Of a stretch of DNA of 64,000 bases, positions 7,973-15,852 are shown piece by piece; the first letter of the stretch is position 1; each line of letters opens with the position of its first letter. The position numbers and the translations under genes were made by a program. Source of the DNA: Salinimicrobium terrae DSM 17865 (lineage in GTDB: Bacteria; Bacteroidota; Bacteroidia; Flavobacteriales; Flavobacteriaceae); the NCBI RefSeq assembly GCF_000424665.1, contig NZ_AUKI01000011.1, forward strand, positions 372,001 to 436,000, written 5' to 3'. Below the pieces are notes generated by a model. The model ran no database searches and had not been told where the DNA came from. It saw only the letters and a list, made by a program, of their open reading frames with translations.

Positions 7973-9091
7973 TTATCCTTTGATGCGTTTCTTGCGGTTA
8001 GTCTCGTAGTCTTCAAAAATCATTTCGCCCAGACCTTTTAGTCCGGTAAAAAAGGCCTTCCCTTGATTTGCCTGCGTAAATTCCCTAACAAACCGCTCCA
8101 GGTAAGGATCCTGTGCAATCATGAAGGTAGTAATAGGAATATGTAGTTTTCTTGCCTGGCTGGCAGCATTATAACACTTTTCAATAATGTATGGATCCAG
8201 TCCTACACTATTCTGGTAATAACTACCGTCGCGTTCCCTAAGGCAGCTGGGTTTACCATCGGTTATCATAAAGATCTGCTTATTTGTGTTTCGCTTGCGA
8301 CGCAGTAAATCCATAGCCAGTTCAAGACCGGCAACAGTATTCGTATGGTAAGGCCCTACCTGCAGGTAAGGCAAATCGCCTATTGAAATCCTCCAAGCAT
8401 CATTACCAAAAACAAGAATATCTAATGTGTCTTTCGGATAACGCGTAGTAATAAGCTCGGCCAGAGCCATAGCGACTTTTTTCGCCGGAGTAATACGATC
8501 TTCACCATACAGGATCATACTATGGCTTATATCAATCATGAGCACTGTGCTCATCTGGCTTTTATGATGGGTTTCCTCAACGACCAGGTCATCCTCGGTC
8601 ATTCGAAAATCATCTGCTCCGTGCTGGATCTGTGCATTTCTTAGAGATTCGGTCATCGAAATTTTATCCAGGGAATCTCCGAAATTGTAATTTCGGAATT
8701 CTCCAGTATGTTCATCTCCCAGCCCGGACTGTTTTGTATTGTGGTTGCCCGATCTACTTTTACGCAGTTTTCCGAAGATCTGGTTTAGTGCCTGCTGTCT
8801 AATAGCTCTTTCGGTCTTGGCAGTAATAGCCATTCCTCCACCACCATCAATCTCCTCCCGGATATATCCTTTCTTTTTCAGGTCTTCAATAAAGTCATCA
8901 ATGGTGTAATTCTCATCGGTTAGTTTGTACTCAACGTCTAATTGTCCGAGCCAATCTATGGCTTCATCAAAATCACCGGATGTATGGGTAATGAGTTCTT
9001 TGAAGATCTCAAAGAGCTTATCAAATGGAGGAATATTCTCTTCCTCAAACTTTTTAAAAATAAATCCTTTTCTCACATGTTGCCTTTCCAT
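7973..9091 (-). CDS. VWA domain protein, partner of the AAA+ ATPase
   Basis: The 372-residue protein has a helical N-terminal half and a C-terminal von Willebrand factor A domain with the MIDAS metal site DISHS at 187-191 and later MIDAS residues in the segments around NTVAG and ITDGKPS. It resembles the CoxE/ChlD-type subunits that pair with MoxR-like ATPases. It is the first gene of a two-gene unit with the ATPase at 6448-7932. No signal peptide or membrane segment is seen, so it should be cytosolic. The client protein is not identifiable. Confidence 0.85.
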   Translation of the reverse strand: MERQHVRKGFIFKKFEEENIPPFDKLFEIFKELITHTSGDFDEAIDWLGQLDVEYKLTDENYTIDDFIEDLKKKGYIREEIDGGGGMAITAKTERAIRQQALNQIFGKLRKSRSGNHNTKQSGLGDEHTGEFRNYNFGDSLDKISMTESLRNAQIQHGADDFRMTEDDLVVEETHHKSQMSTVLMIDISHSMILYGEDRITPAKKVAMALAELITTRYPKDTLDILVFGNDAWRISIGDLPYLQVGPYHTNTVAGLELAMDLLRRKRNTNKQIFMITDGKPSCLRERDGSYYQNSVGLDPYIIEKCYNAASQARKLHIPITTFMIAQDPYLERFVREFTQANQGKAFFTGLKGLGEMIFEDYETNRKKRIKG

Positions 9092-9260
9092 GGCCTAATT
9101 TAATTGATAGCGCCATTAATTCACAGAAGAGGAGGATAAATTTGTGTTAATTGAGGGATTGGTGAATGGTGATTGGTTAATTGGGTTAAAGGTCATGGTG
9201 AACTGGATTAAATAATCCTCTGAAGTCCACAAGCTCCTAATAACTATTTTTCAAAAACTA

Positions 9261-9983
9261 TTAACTAAATAGATCGCAGTAATAAAACTTGGTATCCCAG
9301 CTTTCCTGTTCCTCTTTAAAGCAATTTTCTTTTTTAGTTTTAGCAGGATCAAAAGAACGCTCCACAATTTCCCCTTTTTGGAAGGTCACCGGCTCCTTGA
9401 ATATTGGGCCATCAAAGACAAAGCTGTGAAATTCGCCATTCTCACCCGCCGGATCCACCCCTTCAGGAAGGTCGGACAGAAAATCCTGATCTATGATCCT
9501 TCCGCAAAAAGATTGATCCAGAACTTTGGCGTTTACACTTACTGTAATCGCTTTAAATCCTGAAGCAAGAAAATCCTTCATTAAAGCAGCGGAGTCCTTT
9601 TTCCACAGCGGAAAGACCGGTAGCAAATCCACTTTTTGAAGCTGCTGCTCCCTATACTGTTTTAGGTCTTCAAGAAAAATATCACCAAAAACACTGTGGG
9701 TAAATCCCTCTGACTTTAATTTTCCGGTTTCCTTTTCCATGATCCGGTTATAGGTATCCATAGAAACATTTCCGTCAAGGGAAATAATTTGAAGGGGTAT
9801 CCCAATAATCTTAGCCTGCTCCATTAAAAGCTCCTGTCGCAAACCGTGCATGGATATCCTGTTGTTTTCAGAATTAATCGTCGTTACCAGCTTTTCAATG
9901 GAAAAATTATCGGCCTGCTGCAAAAGATAAAGCGCATAGGCCGCATCTTTCCCCGAACTCCAGTTTAAAAAGGCTTTTTTCAT
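9261..9983 (-). CDS. Dph6-like PP-loop ATP-binding enzyme (diphthine-ammonia ligase family)
   Basis: The protein begins MKKAFLNWSSGKDAAYAL, a PP-loop (SSGKDA) of the adenine-nucleotide alpha-hydrolase fold. The rest matches bacterial relatives of Dph6, which forms amides with ATP and ammonia. Bacteria lack diphthamide, so the true substrate is unknown. I chose the ATG at 9983 (240 residues); an in-frame ATG at 10049 adds 22 hydrophobic residues that do not fit the family. A beta-barrel gene lies immediately upstream on the same strand. Confidence 0.8.
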   Translation of the reverse strand: MKKAFLNWSSGKDAAYALYLLQQADNFSIEKLVTTINSENNRISMHGLRQELLMEQAKIIGIPLQIISLDGNVSMDTYNRIMEKETGKLKSEGFTHSVFGDIFLEDLKQYREQQLQKVDLLPVFPLWKKDSAALMKDFLASGFKAITVSVNAKVLDQSFCGRIIDQDFLSDLPEGVDPAGENGEFHSFVFDGPIFKEPVTFQKGEIVERSFDPAKTKKENCFKEEQESWDTKFYYCDLFS

Positions 9984-10055
9984 TTTCCGAAGGTAAAGAA
10001 AAACCAAAAAAAAAGCGAAAACATAGTTTTCACTTTTTAGTAAGGTCAAATAGTC

Positions 10056-10628
10056 TTAAAATTTAAATCCTACGGAAAGTTGAATCACATTATTTTTTTG
10101 ACTGAAATCACTGCCGTCTAGCTCCCCATCCCATATGTTCGAAAAGCCAAGGACGTATCTTGCATCAAATAACAGACCCATGGGAAGCTCGTACCCTACT
10201 CCAACACCTGCACCAAAATCTGTAGATTTAATATTTTCTACTTCACCAGTTTCTCCATCCTCTTCTGCTTCAGCAACTACGTTAAATGAAATTTGTGGAC
10301 CAGCCTCTAAAAATAACCCATTCATAACATAGTATTTCAACATTACCGGAACACTTATGTAATCTAATTTCAAGGTCGCGTCGCCCTCTGAAGCTGATGC
10401 TCCTAACCCAGAATAAAGAACTTCCGGCTGAACTGAAAATTTATCGGTCAAGGGAAATTCAGCTAACAGTCCTAAATGAAAACTTGTCACACCATCAAGA
10501 CCTTCAGTTTCATCTCCACTTAAAGAAGCGAAATTCAACCCTCCTTTAGCTCCGAATTCAACAAATTCCTGAGCGCTAAGTGTCCCAGCGGATAAAAAGA
10601 CCGCAGCGATAATCAATAGTTTTTTCAT
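10056..10628 (-). CDS. Outer-membrane beta-barrel protein (porT-type family)
   Basis: The 190-residue protein has a cleavable signal peptide (ends near SAQEF) and alternating polar/hydrophobic strands with the FGAKGGLNFASLSG, LGLLAEFPLTDKFSVQPEVLYSG and QLSVGFKF motifs of small Bacteroidota outer-membrane barrels. The final residue is Phe, as expected for BAM substrates. It is clearly paralogous to the protein at 11909-12496 (shared FGAKGG, SVQPEVLYS/SIQPEVLYS). Its function is unknown. Confidence 0.85.
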   Translation of the reverse strand: MKKLLIIAAVFLSAGTLSAQEFVEFGAKGGLNFASLSGDETEGLDGVTSFHLGLLAEFPLTDKFSVQPEVLYSGLGASASEGDATLKLDYISVPVMLKYYVMNGLFLEAGPQISFNVVAEAEEDGETGEVENIKSTDFGAGVGVGYELPMGLLFDARYVLGFSNIWDGELDGSDFSQKNNVIQLSVGFKF

Positions 10629-10749
10629 AATTAATATGATTTAAGTTAGGCTGCAAATATCTTCAAAAATAAATAGCAAACTAAAAATTGAGATTATATT
10701 GGATCAAATGGTCGTATACAACGATCAAATACTTATAAACAGGATCAGG

Positions 10750-11163
10750 TTACTCAAAACTCAAAAGAGCCAGCTCATAACTCTGCAACCCAAAACCGAG
10801 GACGACTCCTTTTGCATTGGGAGCAATGAAAGAGCGATGGCGAAATTCCTCCCGTGCAGAAGTGTTGGAGATATGAACTTCAACCACGGGAGTTGCAATA
10901 GCCTTTACTGCATCTCCAATTCCGACTGAGGTATGGGTATAAGCAGCGGCATTTAAAATTATTCCGTCAAAATTTCCGTCTGCTGCTTGAAGACGGCCAA
11001 TAAGTTCACCCTCGATATTTGACTGGAAGTAACTGAATTCTACATCAGGATATTTTTCTTTTAACTTTTGAAGGTAAGTTTCGAAGGTTTCCTTACCATA
11101 AGTTCCCGGTTCCCGGTTGCCTAGCAGGTTTAGATTTGGTCCGTTAATGATTATTATTTTCAT
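10750..11163 (-). CDS. aroQ: Type II 3-dehydroquinate dehydratase
   Basis: AroQ converts 3-dehydroquinate to 3-dehydroshikimate in the shikimate pathway. The 137-residue protein has the normal length for type II enzymes, with NGPNLNLLGNREPGTYG at the start (Arg17 and the catalytic Tyr22), LNAAAYTHTS (Asn71) and EVHISN (His97). It lies between two outer-membrane barrel genes on the same strand, but a terminator and gaps separate them. xerD follows a few genes upstream on the other strand. Confidence 0.96.
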   Translation of the reverse strand: MKIIIINGPNLNLLGNREPGTYGKETFETYLQKLKEKYPDVEFSYFQSNIEGELIGRLQAADGNFDGIILNAAAYTHTSVGIGDAVKAIATPVVEVHISNTSAREEFRHRSFIAPNAKGVVLGFGLQSYELALLSFE

Positions 11164-11181
11164 AAAGGTAAATGTAAAAAA

Positions 11182-11210
11182 TAAAAAAACGGAAACCGAA
11201 GTTTCCGTTT
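11182..11210 (-). terminator. Terminator with a UUCG tetraloop
   Basis: On the minus strand AAACGGAAAC-TTCG-GTTTCCGTTT is followed by TTTATTT: a 10-bp stem closed by the very stable C(UUCG)G loop. It ends the barrel gene at 11249-11743. Confidence 0.9.
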
Positions 11211-11248
11211 TATATCAAAAGTTATTCTGCTGTATAATTTTAAATCAT

Positions 11249-11743
11249 TTACAAGCGGAATTCAGCTCCAAGATTTAAAGAAGAAAAAGTACCGCCATCC
11301 CGGCTAATCCCGGTATAAGAAGCTATAAGTGCAAGTCCAAACAGATTAAATCCTACTTTTGGCTTATAGTAAAACCCACCATCATTCCCCTCGTTTATAC
11401 CCAATGCGTATCCTACATCAGCACCGAGTTCCAGGGTCATAAGACTAAATCTTGCAGTGGCAGCCAAAGGAAGAAATTGAATATCATCCAGCTCTATAGA
11501 ATTTCCACCACCCAGATCCAAATCTTCTCCAAAGAAGTGGCTATAGCCAACCATTGGTCCCACCTGAAAGGTATCTCCCATTCCAACAAGATATGCCACA
11601 TCTGCTCCAAGGCCAAAACTGGATATATCAGCCGCATCGCCTAAAGGAAGTCCTGCGTTTACCCCTAAACGGATATCTCCCTGAGCATAAGTTGAAGAAA
11701 AAGCTAACGCCAGAAAAAGGAAAGTATATAAGTATTTTTTCAT
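11249..11743 (-). CDS. Small outer-membrane beta-barrel protein
   Basis: This 164-residue protein has a signal peptide (cleavage after TYAQ) and about eight amphipathic beta-strands rich in Gly and aromatic residues. It ends LGAEFRL and is the size of an eight-stranded outer-membrane barrel. It differs in sequence from the porT-type barrels on either side. It is flanked by terminators and is probably transcribed alone. Function unknown. Confidence 0.75.
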   Translation of the reverse strand: MKKYLYTFLFLALAFSSTYAQGDIRLGVNAGLPLGDAADISSFGLGADVAYLVGMGDTFQVGPMVGYSHFFGEDLDLGGGNSIELDDIQFLPLAATARFSLMTLELGADVGYALGINEGNDGGFYYKPKVGFNLFGLALIASYTGISRDGGTFSSLNLGAEFRL

Positions 11744-11854
11744 AATTAAAGATTTAATTGGTTATCTATCACTAAATTAGGTATTTAGATATTACATTAA
11801 TCGATTTGTTAAAATAAATTAGAAAGGTAATTCTTACTATCATTTGATTCCAAC

Positions 11855-11885
11855 CCAAAGAAAAAGGGCAGTAAATACTGCCCTT
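11855..11885 (-). terminator. Terminator of the barrel gene at 11909-12496
   Basis: AAGGGCAGTA (11864-11873) pairs with TACTGCCCTT (11876-11885). On the minus strand the hairpin is followed by TTTCTTTGG. Confidence 0.7.
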
Positions 11886-11908
11886 CTTTATAGTAATTGC
11901 AATTAGGA

Positions 11909-12496
11909 TTAGAACCATAATCCTATTCCCGCCTGAACTACAGAGTTTTTGACATCTACGCCTTCAATATCATAAACATCGGTCATACCAGCATTATAAC
12001 GTCCATAAATAAAGAAATTACTGAGTTTGACTGATGCTCCAAGACCAAGACTCAGGTCAAAATTATTGATGTTATCATCTGGAAGTTCTACATCATTCTC
12101 ACCTGTCCCTACTTCGTGGTTCGCAAGAAATCCAAACTGGGGACCGGCCTCCAGACTTAATCCTCTAAAGATATAAACCTTGGCCAGAACAGGAACTGTG
12201 ACATAATCTAGTTTATGCTCCAGGTCTTCATCATTCTCCCGTCGAACAATATCATAACCCTGTGCAGAATACAGCACCTCGGGCTGAATAGAAAATCGGT
12301 CAGAAACCGGCACTTCGGCAACTAAACCTAAATGATATGCTGTTCTTGCGCTTCCATCATCAAAATCTGACCATCCGTCTCCAGAGAAGTTGGAGAAGTT
12401 CACCCCTCCCTTAGCTCCAAAGTAGACGAATTCCTGTGCAGCTACAAACGTGGTACTTAAAACCATTGCTGCGATAAATAAAATTGACTTTTTCAT
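11909..12496 (-). CDS. Outer-membrane beta-barrel protein (porT-type family)
   Basis: The 195-residue protein has a signal peptide (MKKSILFIAAMVLSTTFVAAQ) and the family motifs YFGAKGGVNFSNFSG, LGLVAEVPVSDRFSIQPEV and a terminal GLWF. It is a paralogue of the barrel at 10056-10628. I start it at the ATG at 12496, where the signal peptide begins; an upstream in-frame ATG at 12523 would place nine charged residues before it. It is divergent from xerD. Confidence 0.85.
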   Translation of the reverse strand: MKKSILFIAAMVLSTTFVAAQEFVYFGAKGGVNFSNFSGDGWSDFDDGSARTAYHLGLVAEVPVSDRFSIQPEVLYSAQGYDIVRRENDEDLEHKLDYVTVPVLAKVYIFRGLSLEAGPQFGFLANHEVGTGENDVELPDDNINNFDLSLGLGASVKLSNFFIYGRYNAGMTDVYDIEGVDVKNSVVQAGIGLWF

Positions 12497-12606
12497 AATT
12501 CTATGTTTTAAAGTTCCCGACAAATGTAGGGGGCATAGTGTTAAGAAAAACTCACATTGTCTTAAAGTACTCGTAAATCCTTACTTTTAGCACCTATCTT
12601 TGGCCT

Positions 12607-13503
12607 GTGAACTGGGAAAACGCTTTAAAAGATTACTCTCATTACCTCAAAATTGAGCGGGGACTATCTGCAAATACTATTGAAAATTATTCTTTAGACG
12701 TGGAGAAACTGATTAAATGGATATATGCTAATAATATTCATGAATCTCCTGTCTCCATTTCTGAAGAGGAGGTGCAACAATTTGTTTATTCCCTCGCAAA
12801 AAACGTGAATGCCCGCTCCCAGTCAAGGATAATTTCAGGTCTGCGCAGTTTCTTTAATTATCTGGTTTTTGAAGATTACCGAAAGACTAATCCTTTAGAG
12901 CTTATTGAATCCCCAAAGACCGGACGAAAACTTCCCGATACTCTTTCTACTGAAGAAATTGATGCTCTCATCGCTGCAATTGATTTAGGTAAGGCCGAAG
13001 GAGAACGCAATCGTGCCATCCTCGAAACTCTCTATGGCTGTGGCTTACGAGTTTCTGAACTTATAGATCTACGTCTAAGTGATTTGTTCTTTAAGGAAGG
13101 ATTCATTAAAGTAATCGGAAAAGGAAGCAAATCGAGGTTTGTACCTATTGCTGAAGCTACACAAAAGTATATTAATCTCTACCGTGAGTATGTAAGATCC
13201 TATCAGGACATCCAAAAAGGGCATGAAGACACATTATTTTTAAATCGCCGCGGAAAAAAACTCACCCGTGCGATGATCTTCACTATTATAAGACAACTTT
13301 CTACTGCCTCGGGTATCAAAAAGAAAATAAGTCCGCACACCTTCAGGCATTCTTTTGCCACTCACCTGCTGGAAAATGGAGCCGATCTTAGAGCAATTCA
13401 GCAAATGCTGGGGCACGAAAGCATCACTACAACCGAAATTTACGTCCACCTGGATCGCTCTCACTTGCGCAAGGTGATGGAGGAGTTTCATCCAAGACGT
13501 TAA
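12607..13503 (+). CDS. xerD: Site-specific tyrosine recombinase XerD
   Basis: XerD, with its partner, resolves chromosome dimers at dif near FtsK. The 298-residue protein has the N-terminal SAM-like domain (about 1-85) and the catalytic domain with Arg148, Lys172, His244, Arg247, His270 and nucleophile Tyr279 (IYVHLD), all in the normal order. The start is GTG at 12607; TATCTTTG ends only 4 bp before it, so a leaderless message is possible, or the promoter is the TTG/TACTTTTA pair at 12557-12589. The housekeeping setting and normal length argue against a phage integrase. XerC versus XerD is by resemblance only. Confidence 0.9.
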   Translation: MNWENALKDYSHYLKIERGLSANTIENYSLDVEKLIKWIYANNIHESPVSISEEEVQQFVYSLAKNVNARSQSRIISGLRSFFNYLVFEDYRKTNPLELIESPKTGRKLPDTLSTEEIDALIAAIDLGKAEGERNRAILETLYGCGLRVSELIDLRLSDLFFKEGFIKVIGKGSKSRFVPIAEATQKYINLYREYVRSYQDIQKGHEDTLFLNRRGKKLTRAMIFTIIRQLSTASGIKKKISPHTFRHSFATHLLENGADLRAIQQMLGHESITTTEIYVHLDRSHLRKVMEEFHPRR

Positions 13504-13896
13504 TCCTGAATTCAAAATTTAAGGTTCAGGATCATTGTTGTCCGAGAAAAGAATCAGGATCGCTCCGCTTCTGGAATCTAGAGCCAAGACTTGTATATAA
13601 TATCCTGTAAACTATAATTTGAAAAATTAAAATCATAAAACCACCTCCTCAAACAGCGAAAGTGAATGTTGGATCAGTACTAGCAGATGGTTTCTGGAAT
13701 ATTTATTTTTATTAATCGGGCAACAATGGTTCAGGATTCAAAATTTTTATTCTAATCATAAATTCTTGATTCTTCAAAAATTCGTACCTCTACCTTCGTA
13801 CTTCTAAATTTTTTGAACATTAAACTTTTCCTAAACCTGCTCAAATCCTTTGGTAGCCGCGTTTTCCTCCTTATTTTAAGGTATTAAATTGAAAAC
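13504..13896. other. 393-bp gap between xerD and the aldo/keto reductase gene
   Basis: No gene is seen. The gap holds two blocks of degenerate low-complexity repeat (TTCAAAATTT, GGTTCAGGAT, TTCTTGATTC and similar) interrupted by an inverted-repeat element at 13533-13727, then about 90 bp of AT-rich sequence that should carry the promoter of the reductase gene. Confidence 0.8.
13533..13727. mobile_element. MITE-like element with terminal inverted repeats and 10-bp direct repeats
   Basis: CATTGTTGTCCGA (13533-13545) and TCGGGCAACAATG (13716-13728) are inverse complements at 12 of 13 positions. GGTTCAGGAT stands directly outside both ends (13523-13532 and 13728-13737). Removing the element and one direct repeat restores a continuous TTCAAAATTTAA-GGTTCAGGAT-TCAAAATTTT sequence of the kind found elsewhere in the window. 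The inside (about 170 bp) has no open reading frame. This fits a non-autonomous insertion with target duplication of the size made by IS4-type transposases. Confidence 0.65.
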
Positions 13897-14844
13897 ATGG
13901 AAACACTTAAATTTAAGAACGGAGATAAAATGCCGGCTATCGGCCTCGGCACCTGGAAATCTGAAAAAGGAAAAGTTGAAGAAGCAGTAAAAATTGCTTT
14001 AAATAATGGCTATCGTCACATTGATTGTGCGGCAACTTACGGCAATGAAGCTGAAATTGGCAGGGCTTTCAATGAAATTTTTTCCGGGGGTAAGATCAAA
14101 AGAGAAGATGTATGGGTTACTTCCAAATTATGGAACGATTCTCACAGAAAAGAACATGTAATCCCTGCCCTTAAGCAGACTTTAAAAGATCTACAGCTCG
14201 ATTATCTAGACCTTTACCTGATTCACTGGCCCGTAGCTTTTAAACATCGAGTGTCATTTCCTTCCAAGGATGAAGATTATCTTTCCCTGGAGGAAGTTCC
14301 CATTATCGAGACCTGGAATGCCATGATCGAAGCTAAAAAACAGGGGCTTGTAAAGCATATAGGAGTATCTAATTTCAGCAGTAAAAAGCTGAATGATCTT
14401 ATGTCAAAAACAACAGAAATTCCTGAAATGAATCAGGTTGAATTGCATCCTTTCTTACCGCAGCCGGAGCTTTTGCAGTTCTGTCAGGAAAACAATATTC
14501 ACTGTACAGCCTTCTCTCCCCTGGGAAGTAGTGACCGTAGTGAAAAAATGAAAGCCGAAAATGAACCTTCACTTCTAAAGGAACCGGCAATTATAGAAGT
14601 AGCTAAAAAACATAATGTTTCTCCTGCCCAGGTACTCATAAAATGGGCTGTTGCACGTGGCACGGCAGTAATCCCCAAGTCAACCACCAAAGACCATATT
14701 ATTTCAAATCTGGGAAGCATAAAAGTAAACCTGGAGGAGGAAGACCTAAAGAAAATTGCAGGAATAGGGCGTGATTTTCGTTATGTGACCGGTGAATTCT
14801 TTGTGACTCCCGGAAATCCTTATAATAACATCTATGATCTGTAA
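13897..14844 (+). CDS. Aldo/keto reductase (AKR)
   Basis: The 315-residue TIM-barrel reductase has the catalytic tetrad Asp43, Tyr48, Lys77 and His110 (segments HIDCAATYGNE, TSKLWN, DLYLIHWPV) and the C-terminal cofactor segment AVIPKSTTKDHI that favours NADPH. It is full length and closest to the AKR1/AKR4-type aldehyde reductases; the physiological substrate is unknown. Its 3' end overlaps the next lipoprotein gene by 11 bp, which suggests joint translation. Confidence 0.92.
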   Translation: METLKFKNGDKMPAIGLGTWKSEKGKVEEAVKIALNNGYRHIDCAATYGNEAEIGRAFNEIFSGGKIKREDVWVTSKLWNDSHRKEHVIPALKQTLKDLQLDYLDLYLIHWPVAFKHRVSFPSKDEDYLSLEEVPIIETWNAMIEAKKQGLVKHIGVSNFSSKKLNDLMSKTTEIPEMNQVELHPFLPQPELLQFCQENNIHCTAFSPLGSSDRSEKMKAENEPSLLKEPAIIEVAKKHNVSPAQVLIKWAVARGTAVIPKSTTKDHIISNLGSIKVNLEEEDLKKIAGIGRDFRYVTGEFFVTPGNPYNNIYDL

Positions 14845-15301
14845 ATCATACCTTTCAAAAAGAGGATTTCTGATCCTCTTTTTGGTGTTTTTCACCGGCT
14901 GCAAAAATGATGACCGTGAAATCCAGGTCGATAATTCTAAAATTGATTCATTATCACTGGAACTCAGTCGTCAGGAGCAGTTAAATGATTCCCTTTTGAG
15001 CCTAAGGGAAACAGCTCAAAACTCCATTGATCACACTGTTTACTTCGGAAAGGAATTTGAAAATATTAATGATCCTGAAGAACATATAATTGAGGCTTTG
15101 AAACAGCAGGAAGATTTAATACCAATAAAAGCAGTGCTTGGCGGCACTATGGAATTCCGGGAGGTGCAGGTAATTACCGAAGACTGGGTGTTGGCTGTTT
15201 ATGATGATGGGCATGTGCAGGGAAAGTCAATCTACGAGTATGCACTTCAGGACAATGGGGAGGTAAAATTTATAGAAATCACTTCTAAACTTCCAAAGTA
15301 A
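14834..15301 (+). CDS. Hypothetical lipoprotein
   Basis: The 155-residue product has a basic start, a hydrophobic stretch and a lipobox FFTGC, followed by a short heptad-like segment (SLSLELSRQEQLNDSLLS) and a compact domain ending ITSKLPK. I do not recognise the family. It overlaps the aldo/keto reductase gene by 11 bp. The ATG chosen gives a good lipoprotein signal peptide and no later in-frame start would keep it. Confidence 0.75.
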   Translation: MICKSYLSKRGFLILFLVFFTGCKNDDREIQVDNSKIDSLSLELSRQEQLNDSLLSLRETAQNSIDHTVYFGKEFENINDPEEHIIEALKQQEDLIPIKAVLGGTMEFREVQVITEDWVLAVYDDGHVQGKSIYEYALQDNGEVKFIEITSKLPK

Positions 15302-15309
15302 AAGTATAC

Positions 15310-15328
15310 TCAAAAATGCCATTTTAGA
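15310..15328. repeat. Palindrome copy 1 (core TCAAAAATGnCATTTTTGA)
   Basis: TCAAAAATGCCATTTTAGA differs from the core at one base. It lies between the lipoprotein gene and the HPF gene. Confidence 0.6.
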
Positions 15329-15405
15329 ACGTTATATTTTTTATAAACTACCGCAAGTTACCTGCAAATTTGGTATCTTATGATTAATAAATTAAAAAGG
15401 AGATT

Positions 15406-15705
15406 ATGAAGACAAACATTCAATTTGTAAACACAGAATCAAAAAGTTCGGCCGAGCAACTCGTTCAGAGAAAACTGGATAAACTTGAAAATAAATACGA
15501 CTGGGTCATTTCCGCAGATGTTATGTTCAAAGAACAGAAATCCACTAATGGAGAAGGCAAAGTTTGCGCGATAGATTTAAGTCTACCGGGGCCCAAAATT
15601 CATGCATCTTCAAATGCTGATAGTTTTGAAGCCGCAGCCGCCGAGACGGTTAAAGATCTCGAAAAGCAACTCAAAAAACGTAAAGCTGAAATGCAAAGCC
15701 ACTAG
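15406..15705 (+). CDS. Ribosome hibernation-promoting factor, HPF/RaiA family (short form)
   Basis: The 99-residue protein matches short HPF/RaiA ribosome-associated factors: MKTNIQFVNTESKSSAEQLV at the start, a beta-alpha-beta-beta-beta-alpha layout and the ASSNADSFEAAAAETVKDL helix. Such proteins bind the 30S decoding region and inactivate or protect ribosomes in slow growth. It lacks the C-terminal dimerisation domain of long HPF. Unusually for this lineage a Shine-Dalgarno-like AAGGAG stands 3 bases before the ATG. Confidence 0.88.
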   Translation: MKTNIQFVNTESKSSAEQLVQRKLDKLENKYDWVISADVMFKEQKSTNGEGKVCAIDLSLPGPKIHASSNADSFEAAAAETVKDLEKQLKKRKAEMQSH

Positions 15706-15748
15706 GACAAATGTATATTGTATAGTTATTATTGTATAATGTAAAGCC

Positions 15749-15795
15749 ATAGAAAAAGGCTGGTGGAAAAGGATTTTCCGCCAGCCTTTTTCTAT
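15749..15795. terminator. Bidirectional terminator between hpf and murA
   Basis: A 22-bp stem (15749-15770 with 15774-15795, one G-T pair) with a 3-base loop and A/T ends lies between convergent genes. Confidence 0.85.
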
Positions 15796-15797
15796 AT

Positions 15798-15852
15798 CCA
15801 AATTCTTGAATCCTGGTTCTTGGCTCTTTAAACCTTGAACCTTAAATCCTCC
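15798..15852. repeat. Degenerate TTCTTGAATCCTGG-type intergenic repeat
   Basis: A run of near-repeats (ATTCTTGAATCC, GGTTCTTGGCTC, AACCTTGAACCTTAAATCC) with no coding content fills the gap before the murA stop. Similar low-complexity blocks occur at 13504-13533, 13728-13810 and 30660-30692. Confidence 0.6.

Noticed and set aside
12607-13503. Tyrosine recombinase as a sign of a phage or integrative element
   Set aside because: Length, motifs and neighbours fit chromosomal XerD, and no att sites, tRNA insertion or phage genes are seen.
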